A DNA stretch of 64,000 bases from Campylobacter concisus. GTDB taxonomy: Bacteria > Campylobacterota > Campylobacteria > Campylobacterales > Campylobacteraceae. The notes beneath the pieces are model-generated. The model worked only from the letters and a program-made list of their open reading frames with translations. It ran no database searches and was not told the DNA's origin. The position numbers and the translations under genes are program-made. The stretch is taken from positions 310,001-374,000 of the forward strand of contig LVWL01000020.1 of the NCBI GenBank assembly GCA_002092835.1, written 5' to 3'. Numbering within the stretch: position 1 is the first letter of the stretch; each line of letters begins with the position of its first letter. Positions 9,338-17,034 of the stretch are shown piece by piece.

Positions 9338-9410
9338 TAAATTTTAAGTATTAAAGTCGTATGGCTTTATTTTTTGAAGCAGATATTAAGAAAAACTAAA
9401 AGGAGAGAAA

Positions 9411-11363
9411 ATGAATAATCTAGGTATTAAATCTAAGATTATGGCGATAGTTATCGTCAGTCTTATTGGCCTTGGTATCATGAGTGCATACATGCTAAAT
9501 GGTATCTTAAAGACTCGCTCAAAAGCAGAGTTTAGTGAGAAAATCGTGGATACAATCATAAATCAAAATAATTTTATCCATGAGATGCAAAAAGAACGCG
9601 GATTTAGCTCAGGTGTGCTAGCAGGAGGGGATAATAAAAATTTATTAGAACAGCGTAAAAAAGTAGACGCTATGCTTGATAAGCTTGAAGAGAAAAATGA
9701 AATAGCTTCAGAGATAAATAGTATCCGCTCAAATGTAGATCAAAAAAGTGGAAATGATCTAATTAGCCGTATAACAAAAATTTTAAGAAAAGAGGTTATT
9801 GCTATAAATGGATATAGCGATAAGCTCGAACCTAGCTTGGTAGATGATCTAAAGCGTATCATTATTGTTGGTGAGATAAAAGAGTCTTTTGGTATTTTGC
9901 GTGCTACTTTAAATGGGGTTTTTACTAAAAAGAGCATAAGCAAAGAGGACTACAATAAAGTAGTTGCACTAAATAGCGTTATAAATAAATTTATGCAGGA
10001 TTTTGACGATTACAACCCAAAAGAATTTAGTGACGAATTTGATGCTATCGCTAGAAAAAAGGCTGATTTTATAGATGCTATAAATATTATTAAAAATGTA
10101 GTTGCAACAGAAGATGCATCTTATGATGCATCAAGCTGGTTTTCAAAGATAAGTGTTACGATAGATGCGATGAGAGAGCTTGAGCTTAAACTACTTGATA
10201 ATATGCAAAAAGATGCAAGACGTATTAAGGGTGATGCAAATACCGAACTTATTATAAGTTCTATTGTGATTGCGATTTGTATTTTACTTATGTTGCTAGT
10301 ATCTACATTAATAGGTAAAAATCTGATCTCTGGCATAGATCAGACTAAAAATGGATTAGTTAGATTTTTTGACTTCTTAAATTATAAATCTAATAAGGCT
10401 GAATTTTTAGATCGTAGCGGTAGCGACGAGATCGGACAGATGAGTGCACTGATAAATGAGAATATCAAACAAATCGAGGCAAATTTATCTGAACAAAATA
10501 ACTTCATTAAAGAGGCAAATACTTTTGTAAATCAAATTGGCAAAGGTAACTACGTAGCTCAGCTTAACGCAGATACTTCAAATCCTGCACTTAGCCAGCT
10601 AAAACAAACTTTCAAAGACTTACAAATCGCACTTAAGCATGCTATTGCGGAAAATGGCGATGACGTGTTAAATCTATTAGAAAGCTTTAAAAAACAAGAC
10701 TTTACTAAAAGGCTTGAAGATGATGGCAAAATGGCGGTTGGTATAAATGCTCTTGGTGAAGAGATAGCCAAGATGTTAAGGGCAAATTTAGATCAAGCTC
10801 ATGTGCTAGAAGAAAAGGCTGAGGCTTTAAGTCAGTCAATGAAAGAACTAACTCAAGGCGCAAATGTACAAGCAAGCTCACTTCAAGAGTCTGCTGCCGC
10901 AGTAGAGCAAATGTCAAGCTCAATGAATGCAATATCTCAAAAGACATCAGATGTCATTAGACAAAGTGATGAGATTAAAAACATCATAACTATTATTAGA
11001 GATATAGCTGATCAAACAAATTTACTAGCTCTTAATGCCGCGATCGAGGCGGCACGTGCAGGAGAGCACGGCAGAGGCTTTGCGGTCGTTGCAGATGAGG
11101 TTAGAAAACTAGCAGAGAGAACTCAAAAATCTCTAACAGAGATCGAAGCAAATACAAATGTACTAGCTCAATCAATCAATGAAATGAGTGAATCTATAAA
11201 AGAGCAAAGTGAGGGAATCAATATGATAAACCAATCAGTTGCTCAAATAGACACACTTACAAAAGAAAATGTAGTAATTGTCAATAAAGCAAATGAAGTA
11301 ACATCTGATGTTGACGACATGGCTAAGGCGATAGTAAACGAAGTTAGAAAAAGTAAATTTTAA
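9411..11363 (+). CDS. Methyl-accepting chemotaxis protein with NIT-like sensor domain
   Basis: Transmembrane chemoreceptor, 650 aa, that passes ligand binding to CheA/CheW. TM1 spans about residues 10-30. The periplasmic part starts with [18 protein letters not shown], matching the start of the NIT (nitrate/nitrite-sensing type) helical domain. TM2 is at about 282-302, followed by a HAMP-like region. The MCP signalling domain carries the conserved hairpin tip [19 protein letters not shown] and [18 protein letters not shown]. An AAAAGGAGAG site precedes the ATG. The NIT call is from one motif. No CheW-binding pentapeptide is obvious at the C-terminus (VRKSKF). Confidence 0.9.
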   Translation: MNNLGIKSKIMAIVIVSLIGLGIMSAYMLNGILKTRSKAEFSEKIVDTIINQNNFIHEMQKERGFSSGVLAGGDNKNLLEQRKKVDAMLDKLEEKNEIASEINSIRSNVDQKSGNDLISRITKILRKEVIAINGYSDKLEPSLVDDLKRIIIVGEIKESFGILRATLNGVFTKKSISKEDYNKVVALNSVINKFMQDFDDYNPKEFSDEFDAIARKKADFIDAINIIKNVVATEDASYDASSWFSKISVTIDAMRELELKLLDNMQKDARRIKGDANTELIISSIVIAICILLMLLVSTLIGKNLISGIDQTKNGLVRFFDFLNYKSNKAEFLDRSGSDEIGQMSALINENIKQIEANLSEQNNFIKEANTFVNQIGKGNYVAQLNADTSNPALSQLKQTFKDLQIALKHAIAENGDDVLNLLESFKKQDFTKRLEDDGKMAVGINALGEEIAKMLRANLDQAHVLEEKAEALSQSMKELTQGANVQASSLQESAAAVEQMSSSMNAISQKTSDVIRQSDEIKNIITIIRDIADQTNLLALNAAIEAARAGEHGRGFAVVADEVRKLAERTQKSLTEIEANTNVLAQSINEMSESIKEQSEGINMINQSVAQIDTLTKENVVIVNKANEVTSDVDDMAKAIVNEVRKSKF

Positions 11364-11392
11364 TCTTTGACTTACTCTTAGAGCTCCTACTA

Positions 11393-11423
11393 TTCTATCC
11401 CTTAAAATAATTAAGGGATAGAA
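11393..11423 (+). terminator. Terminator-like hairpin after the chemoreceptor gene
   Basis: A 13-bp perfect stem (11393-11405 with 11411-11423) with loop AATAA, 30 bases after the chemoreceptor stop. The downstream flank is AU-rich but not a pure U run. Confidence 0.65.
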
Positions 11424-11557
11424 CTTATCTATAAAAATTTATATGCTACTTTGCTATACGATTATTTATAGCATTTTTCTTTTATTACAAATTTAAACAA
11501 TTTTTAATAGAGAAATACTGATAATTAAGCCACTAAATCACCTTAAAGGATACTATT

Positions 11558-12274
11558 ATGAAAAAGATCTTTGCTCTTTTACTCACAGCTTTTGTTGCTC
11601 TTTGTGCAAACGAGCTAAAATTTGGCACAGCGGCGAACTATCCGCCATTTGAATATATCGATGAAAATAACAAAATAACAGGCTTTGATATCGAGCTAAT
11701 TGATGAAATTTCAAAGCGTGCAGGCTTTTCATATAAGATCATAAATATGAGTTTTGATGGCCTTATCCCAGCACTTAAAGCTGGCAAAATAAATGGCATT
11801 ATAAGTGCGATGAGTGCGACTTCAGATAGATTAAAATCGATTGACTTTACAAAGCCATACTATTTAACTGAAAACCTCTATCTAAAGAAAAAAGGCAATG
11901 ACGCATTAAAAGCTAAAGAAGAGCTAGCTGGCAAAAGAGTTGGCGTGCAACAAGGCACCGTCCAAGAGCTAGCAGCAAATGCTATAAATGGCGTAAAAGT
12001 AGTGCCTTCAGAAGATACTGTGCCACTCATCATGGGATTAAAAGTTGGTAAATTTGACGCAGTCATCCTTGATAGCTCTATTGGATATGGCTTTATCAAG
12101 AAAAATCCAGAACTTGAAGCATTTTTCAAAGAAGTTGATGGTAGCGAGGGCTTTTCAATAGCATTTGACAAAGGAAAAGAGAGCGCGTTAATAGAGAAAA
12201 TAAATCAAATTTTAGATGATATGAAAAAAGACGGAAGCTACGAAGCTTTACTTAAAAAATACGATCTAAAATAA
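11558..12274 (+). CDS. Amino-acid ABC transporter substrate-binding protein, orphan periplasmic
   Basis: SBP family 3 protein, 238 aa, with a cleavable signal peptide (about residues 1-17, ...FVALCA) and no clear lipobox. The core motifs YPPFEYIDENNKITGFDIEL, GLIPALKAGKINGIISAMSAT and RLKSIDFTKPYYL nearly copy those of the lipoprotein at 8256. It has no permease or ATPase of its own here. It may share the 6813-8244 transporter or present ligand to the adjacent chemoreceptor. The ATG at 11558 follows an AAAGGA site. Confidence 0.88.
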   Translation: MKKIFALLLTAFVALCANELKFGTAANYPPFEYIDENNKITGFDIELIDEISKRAGFSYKIINMSFDGLIPALKAGKINGIISAMSATSDRLKSIDFTKPYYLTENLYLKKKGNDALKAKEELAGKRVGVQQGTVQELAANAINGVKVVPSEDTVPLIMGLKVGKFDAVILDSSIGYGFIKKNPELEAFFKEVDGSEGFSIAFDKGKESALIEKINQILDDMKKDGSYEALLKKYDLK

Positions 12275-12280
12275 TCTTCT

Positions 12281-12300
12281 AGCCTGCAAATTTGCAGGCT
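12281..12300 (+). terminator. Terminator-like palindrome
   Basis: A 20-base perfect palindrome (AGCCTGCAAA then TTTGCAGGCT) six bases after the binding-protein stop. It forms a short hairpin; there is no long U tract. Confidence 0.5.
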
Positions 12301-12349
12301 TATGCTAAATTCTGCTTTGTCTATCGATTCAAATTTAAAAAGGAAAATA

Positions 12350-15088
12350 ATGAGAAAAATTTTGTTGCTTTTTTGCCTAGTAATGGGTCTTTTTGCGCTT
12401 CAAAACGATAAAGATATGTTAAATGGAGAGCTAAAAAATGGGCTAAAATACTATATCAAAGAGAATAAATTTCCACAAAAAACAGCTATTTTTTATCTTG
12501 TTATAAATTCTGGTTCAACTGATGAAAAAGATGGCGAGCAAGGTCTTGCTCACTTTTTGGAGCACATGGCATTTAATGGCAGCCGTGATTTTAGCAAAAA
12601 TGAGCTCATTAAGCAGCTTGAGAGTCTTGGTGTAAAATTTGGAGCTGATCTAAACGCGCAGACGAGCTACGATCAGACGAGCTATGTCTTAACGATTAAT
12701 GTAAATGAGAAAAATTTACAAGATACATTTAAAGTCTTTTCGAATTGGATAGATGGCGTTAAAATCGATCCTAAGGAGCTTGATAAAGAGCGTGGCGTCA
12801 TAATGGAAGAAGAGCGTCAGAGAAATACGCCAGGATATAGGCTTTATTTGGCTCAAACAAAGGATATTTTTGAGGGCAGCATCTATCTAAAAAGAGTGCC
12901 AATAGGCGACATGAACGTCATCAAAAGCGTAGATGCTAAGCACATGCAAGAATTTTACGAGAGGCTTTATCAGCCAAGATTTATGAGCTTTGTTGCTGTT
13001 GGCGACTTTGATAAAAATGAGATAAAAAGCTTAATCGAAAAAAACTTCAACCAAGCAAAAAATACAAATTCTTACATTCATCCAGAAAAAAATATCAGTT
13101 TTAAAAGTGGTTTAAATATTTTTAACTACGACTCAAATGAGACTGGAATGGAGTTAGTTAGACTTAGCTATTTTGATAAATTTAGTCCAGTTTTAAATGA
13201 AGCTGATGCAAAGAGGAATCTAGAAGATGCACTTATCGCAAGCCTGATAAATATGCTTTATGAGCAAAAAAATGCAAATAATTCATCAAATTTAAGCACT
13301 GATTTTATAGCTCAAACACTTCAAGCAAAGCAGAAAATTTATAGTTTTGAAACAAATGTACTCGGAGGCGATTTTAACGCAAGCCTTAAAGATATGCTTG
13401 GCGTTATAAAAGGCATTAAAGAGTTTGGCTTTAATAAAGATGATTTTGAAGATGTGAAAAAGGCGTTTGTGGCAAATGTTGATGCAAAATTTAAACGCTC
13501 AAAGACTAAAAAATCAAGCGCTTACGCAGGGCAAATTTTAAATATGATAGAAAACGGTGGCTTTGTGTTAAGCGATGAAGATGAAAAAGAGCTTAGTTTA
13601 AAGCTATTAAATGAGATTACGTTAGCTGACGTTAATGCTAGATTTAGACAAATTTTAGCCATTTCTGATGAGCGTGTAAGAATTTTTAGCAAAGATGGCT
13701 TTAAACTTAGCAAAGATGAGTTTTTAAAGCTTTTTGCCAAAGCGCCTGCTTATAACACAAACCTATCTGCTAGCAACAACGATAAGAGCCTAGGCAATGA
13801 AAATTTAGAGCCAAAAGAGATAAGCTCAAGAAGCTTTGATGAAAAAAATGGAATTTATACCTACAAAATGCAAAATGGCTCGCAAGTTATCTTTAAGCCA
13901 CTAGCTACTAAAAAAGATAGTATTTTGTTTGCAGCCGTCAGCAAAGGAGGCACATCAAATTTGACTGATCCAAAGCTTGGTAGCTTTGCCGTTGCGCTCA
14001 CAAATGAAAGCGGTGTTGGTAAATTTAATAACTACGAGCTCTCAAAGGCACTAAATGGAAAGATCGTAAGCTACGAAAAGGGTATAGAAGTACTCACTCA
14101 AGGCATTTATGGCTCATCAAGCACCAGCGATCTTAGCTCGCTGCTAGCTGTTATAAATTTAGAATTTAACGCTCCAAGAGCCGATGCAAACGTGCTTGAG
14201 AGGATAAAGCAAAGAGCAAAGGATGAGCTAAGTAAAGAGCAAAATTTGCCTGAATATAAATTTAGTACCGAATTTAGCAAGTTTTTTTACGAAAACAATA
14301 AACGTGTCACGCCGCTTGAGATAGCTGATATCGATGCGCTAAAACTAAATGAGCTAAAAGAGATCATCAAAGATAAATTTACAAATGCAGCCTCATATAC
14401 TTTTGTAATCATCGGCGACACCGACGAAGAGAGGCTTTTGTCACTTGTTAAAAAGTATATCGCCACCTTGCCAAAGCTTGGCGAGGCTGAAGAGTTTAAA
14501 GACGATGGCGTGCGAAGCATCAAGGGTCAGCACACCTTTAAAAGGGAGCATCAAAGCACAAGAAGAAGCGATGTTGGTATAAATATCATAAATTCTGATG
14601 CAAAATATAGCTTTGAAGGAGCGATTGAACTAAGGGCATTAAGTGAAATTTTAAAAACGGCGCTTCGAGAAAAGATCAGAGAAGATAAGGGCCAAACATA
14701 TGGCTTTAGCCTAAATGCCAAGCTCGCACGCTATCCTTTTGAGCATTCAGATATGCTAATTAGTTTTACTTGTGATCCCGCAAACACGGACAAGATTATC
14801 GCTGAGATAAAGCAGATAATAGCTAGCATCAAGAGTAGTGGCGTGATCTTGCCAAAGCATTTGGAGGATTTTAAGGCACAGAGTGAAATTTCTATAAAAA
14901 AAGATTACGAAAAGCCTGAGTTTTGGCGAAAGCTCATCATCTCAAATAAAATTTTTAACACACCACTTTATACGGCTGATGAGTACATAAGTGCGGTAAA
15001 AGCCATCACAAATGAGGACATCAAAGAGGCTGCAAAGCTATATCTTGATGAGAAAAATATGGTGATAAGTATAAATAATCCAAAGTAG
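12350..15088 (+). CDS. Insulinase-type zinc protease (peptidase M16, PqqL-like)
   Basis: Two-module M16 metalloprotease, 912 aa from this start. I chose the ATG at 12350 rather than the in-frame ATG at 12302 because it follows an AAAAAGGAAAA site and begins a signal peptide (MRKILLLFCLVMGLFA). The inverted zinc motif H-F-L-E-H is at residues 68-72, and the downstream Glu lies in RGVIMEEERQR. The second M16 domain (from about residue 490) lacks the motif, as usual. R/Y residues near the end (DKGQTYGFS) complete the active site. It probably degrades peptides in the periplasm. A repeat array follows it. Confidence 0.88.
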   Translation: MRKILLLFCLVMGLFALQNDKDMLNGELKNGLKYYIKENKFPQKTAIFYLVINSGSTDEKDGEQGLAHFLEHMAFNGSRDFSKNELIKQLESLGVKFGADLNAQTSYDQTSYVLTINVNEKNLQDTFKVFSNWIDGVKIDPKELDKERGVIMEEERQRNTPGYRLYLAQTKDIFEGSIYLKRVPIGDMNVIKSVDAKHMQEFYERLYQPRFMSFVAVGDFDKNEIKSLIEKNFNQAKNTNSYIHPEKNISFKSGLNIFNYDSNETGMELVRLSYFDKFSPVLNEADAKRNLEDALIASLINMLYEQKNANNSSNLSTDFIAQTLQAKQKIYSFETNVLGGDFNASLKDMLGVIKGIKEFGFNKDDFEDVKKAFVANVDAKFKRSKTKKSSAYAGQILNMIENGGFVLSDEDEKELSLKLLNEITLADVNARFRQILAISDERVRIFSKDGFKLSKDEFLKLFAKAPAYNTNLSASNNDKSLGNENLEPKEISSRSFDEKNGIYTYKMQNGSQVIFKPLATKKDSILFAAVSKGGTSNLTDPKLGSFAVALTNESGVGKFNNYELSKALNGKIVSYEKGIEVLTQGIYGSSSTSDLSSLLAVINLEFNAPRADANVLERIKQRAKDELSKEQNLPEYKFSTEFSKFFYENNKRVTPLEIADIDALKLNELKEIIKDKFTNAASYTFVIIGDTDEERLLSLVKKYIATLPKLGEAEEFKDDGVRSIKGQHTFKREHQSTRRSDVGINIINSDAKYSFEGAIELRALSEILKTALREKIREDKGQTYGFSLNAKLARYPFEHSDMLISFTCDPANTDKIIAEIKQIIASIKSSGVILPKHLEDFKAQSEISIKKDYEKPEFWRKLIISNKIFNTPLYTADEYISAVKAITNEDIKEAAKLYLDEKNMVISINNPK

Positions 15089-15388
15089 AAAATTAAGGGG
15101 CAAAGCTGGCTAGCTTTTTAAATTTAACCTGAGTAGAAATTTGGCGAGCCAAGCTGGCTGACTCTTAAAATTTAAACGCGAGTAAAAATTTATTAAGATA
15201 AGCTATCTTTTTAAATTAGTTGGCTAAATTGGCTCTTTAAATTTAAATGTAAATAGAAATTTAAAAGGCTAAACAAGTCTCCAGAAATTTAAGTCTAGAC
15301 AGAAATTTGAGAAGTCAAGCTAGCTCTTTAATTAAGCCTAATTAGAAATTTTGGAGCCAAGCCAGCCCCAAAATTTAAACCTAAAGCT
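15086..15388. repeat. Degenerate tandem repeat array, about 45-55 bp units, roughly six copies
   Basis: The whole gap between the M16 protease and the convergent hypothetical gene is made of diverged copies of one unit. Each copy runs roughly as (a)gtagAAATTT, a purine-rich GGAGCCAAGC-like core, a GCTGGCT/GCTAGCT block and a TTAAAATTTAAAC-like end. Good copies start near 15132 (AGAAATTTGGCGAGCC), 15254 (AGAAATTTAAAAGGC), 15300 (AGAAATTTGAGAAGTC) and 15350 (AGAAATTTTGGAGCC). No coding frame spans it. Confidence 0.65.
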
Positions 15389-16274
15389 ATGCGAGGATGT
15401 CCTTTGGCTTTAGCTTGTTTAGCTTTTGCACTAGATCATCAAAGCTCGCTCCATTTTCGACCTCGCGCCTGATAAATTCCTCAAAAAACTCACGTTTTAT
15501 ATCTTTATCCGTATATGTCACGCTCTTTTTGGTAACTTGTATAGGCTTAAATTTCTCTTCTTCCATCTCTTCATCGCCATTTTCTCTAACTGGCGTAAGA
15601 GCGATATTTTGAAGCACATCAGCGATGCTCTCGCCCTTTTCATAGCTTGTTTTTAGAAATTTCAAAAACTCATCTTTGCTGTTTTTATCAGCGTAGCTTA
15701 CACGGTGTAACATAGGCTGACCTAAGAATTCTATACGTTTTTTATCCGAGCTTTGTTCGTAATGTAAAGCCCCGTCTTTAAAAGAAATTTTCACATTTGC
15801 GTGCTCGCCAAGTATCCTTTCGGCGGTAAATTCCAGCCATTTATCTTTAAACTCATCGATACTTAGATCAGAGTCTAGTAAATTTGTAGCCTCACGGCTT
15901 AGATAAAGAGCACCAAAAGCATTATTGATTATTTTATTGTTTATGCTCATTTTGTGATTTTTGATGAACTCATCTACGCTAAAGCCGTTTTTCTCGCTAG
16001 TTAGAATGTAGCTTGCTCGCCAAAGCTTCGTGCTATCAACGAAATTTTTAAGGCTAGAGATTTCATCTTTGCTCGCTCCGCTATCAAGGCCATTTATCTT
16101 GCCCCAGATAGAAATTTTGTCATTTGATGAGTAACCAGAGAGCGGTAGATGCTTGATGTCCGCAGTTTTGGTGGGAATTTCTACTTTATTTAAATTTGTG
16201 CTTGTGGCTTGACGCTTACTAAAAGCGTCTTGATAGCTAAAGCTTTGGTTAAATCCATTTAGTGCGTTTATCAT
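15387..16274 (-). CDS. Hypothetical protein with sigma-28-type promoter, possible flagellum-coexpressed protein
   Basis: 295 aa, no signal peptide, no membrane span, and rich in charged residues. The N-terminus is Ser/Thr/Asn-rich and low in order (NGFNQSFSYQDAFSKRQ), like proteins exported through the flagellar secretion system. The rest is predicted helical, with an EEMEEEKF acidic patch near residue 240. No family is recognised. A near-consensus FliA (sigma-28) promoter lies just upstream (16293-16318) with an AAAGGA site before the ATG. This suggests control with late flagellar genes, as for the Fed/Cia/FspA secreted proteins of C. jejuni. Function unknown. Confidence 0.75.
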   Translation of the reverse strand: MINALNGFNQSFSYQDAFSKRQATSTNLNKVEIPTKTADIKHLPLSGYSSNDKISIWGKINGLDSGASKDEISSLKNFVDSTKLWRASYILTSEKNGFSVDEFIKNHKMSINNKIINNAFGALYLSREATNLLDSDLSIDEFKDKWLEFTAERILGEHANVKISFKDGALHYEQSSDKKRIEFLGQPMLHRVSYADKNSKDEFLKFLKTSYEKGESIADVLQNIALTPVRENGDEEMEEEKFKPIQVTKKSVTYTDKDIKREFFEEFIRREVENGASFDDLVQKLNKLKPKDILA

Positions 16275-16292
16275 GTCAAATCCTTTAACACT

Positions 16293-16318
16293 ATATCGGC
16301 AAATGGATTTAAATTTTA
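16293..16318 (-). promoter_or_regulatory. Sigma-28 (FliA)-like promoter for the 295-aa hypothetical gene
   Basis: On the minus strand, TAAAATTT (16318-16311), 10 bases, then GCCGATAT (16300-16293). The enterobacterial sigma-28 consensus is TAAAGTTT-N11-GCCGATAA. The predicted start site is about 10 bases before the ATG-proximal ribosome-binding site. Confidence 0.6.
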
Positions 16319-16325
16319 AGTGGAA

Positions 16326-16547
16326 TTATTTTTTATTGCGGTATTTTTCAAAAATGGCGATCATTTGGTATGAGTTTTGTGCGATTTTAAATTTATTTGG
16401 ATTTTTGCCAAGTAGCTCTTCTCTTAAAGAGTCGATAAATTCCCTATCTTTTTTGCAAGCCTCAAAGCTCACTCGTCCCCTAAGTACGGCCATAAATATA
16501 ATATCAGCAGTCGCATTTATCATCTCAAGCATTTTTTCTTCGCTCAT
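16326..16547 (-). CDS. Small hypothetical protein, 73 aa
   Basis: Cytoplasmic, helical, charged protein starting MSEEKMLEMINATAD. I chose the ATG at 16547 because the longer open frame upstream overlaps the real monooxygenase gene and has shadow composition. It lies 32 bases downstream of that gene on the same strand, so the two are probably co-transcribed. No family is recognised. Confidence 0.55.
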   Translation of the reverse strand: MSEEKMLEMINATADIIFMAVLRGRVSFEACKKDREFIDSLREELLGKNPNKFKIAQNSYQMIAIFEKYRNKK

Positions 16548-16579
16548 TTTTGTGGATTTTGCCCTTTTTAAAGCAAATA

Positions 16580-16873
16580 TTATTCCTTTACGCTCACAAA
16601 ATTTACTATTTTTACCTCTTGGCTCTCTTTGCAAGCCTCCAGTGCGGCTGCGTTTTTCACCATATGAGCGCTTTTCATATGCTCTTTTTGGCTTGCAAGA
16701 TCTTCCCAAATCTCCATAAAGCAGTATTTGTTTTTACCGCCCACAACCATGCCGCACTCGTAGCTTATGCAGCCTTTATCTTTTCTTGAAGCCGGCACGA
16801 TCTCTTTTAAAATTTCTTCAAATTTCGCCTCACACCCAGCTTTTAATTTTACATTTACATAAAATCCAATCAT
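16580..16873 (-). CDS. Antibiotic biosynthesis monooxygenase (ABM) domain protein, putative quinol monooxygenase
   Basis: 97-aa ferredoxin-like-fold protein of the ABM/YgiN family: VNVKLKAGCEAKFEEILKEI, then GCISYECG, YCFMEIWEDLASQKEHMKSAH. Relatives are small dimeric enzymes or redox-stress proteins that oxidise quinols. I chose the ATG at 16873, which gives the usual length and follows AAAGGATG. The first 20 residues of the longer open frame do not fit the family. It is divergent from the molybdoenzyme gene. Confidence 0.75.
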   Translation of the reverse strand: MIGFYVNVKLKAGCEAKFEEILKEIVPASRKDKGCISYECGMVVGGKNKYCFMEIWEDLASQKEHMKSAHMVKNAAALEACKESQEVKIVNFVSVKE

Positions 16874-17034
16874 CTGCCCATCCTTTAAAAATTTTTGGCT
16901 AAAATAACGCAATTTAGACGCAAGTTTGCGCATTACATTACAAGGCCTTTAAACGATGAAATGATACAAAACCCTAAATTTATAATTTCTAAAACCAACC
17001 AAAAACAATAAATTTAACAAAAATCGGAGAAAGA

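Noticed and set aside
12302..12349. In-frame upstream ATG for the M16 protease
   Set aside because: No ribosome-binding site, and it would put 16 polar residues before a clear signal peptide; the ATG at 12350 has both.
15086..15388. CRISPR array
   Set aside because: Units are diverged over their whole length, there are no unique spacers of fixed size, and no cas genes are nearby.
16548..16709. Longer N-terminus of the 73-aa hypothetical gene
   Set aside because: It overlaps the monooxygenase gene and is Arg/Lys-rich shadow sequence.
16273..16719. Plus-strand 148-aa open frame
   Set aside because: Antisense to two better-supported minus-strand genes, no ribosome-binding site, and shadow-like composition.
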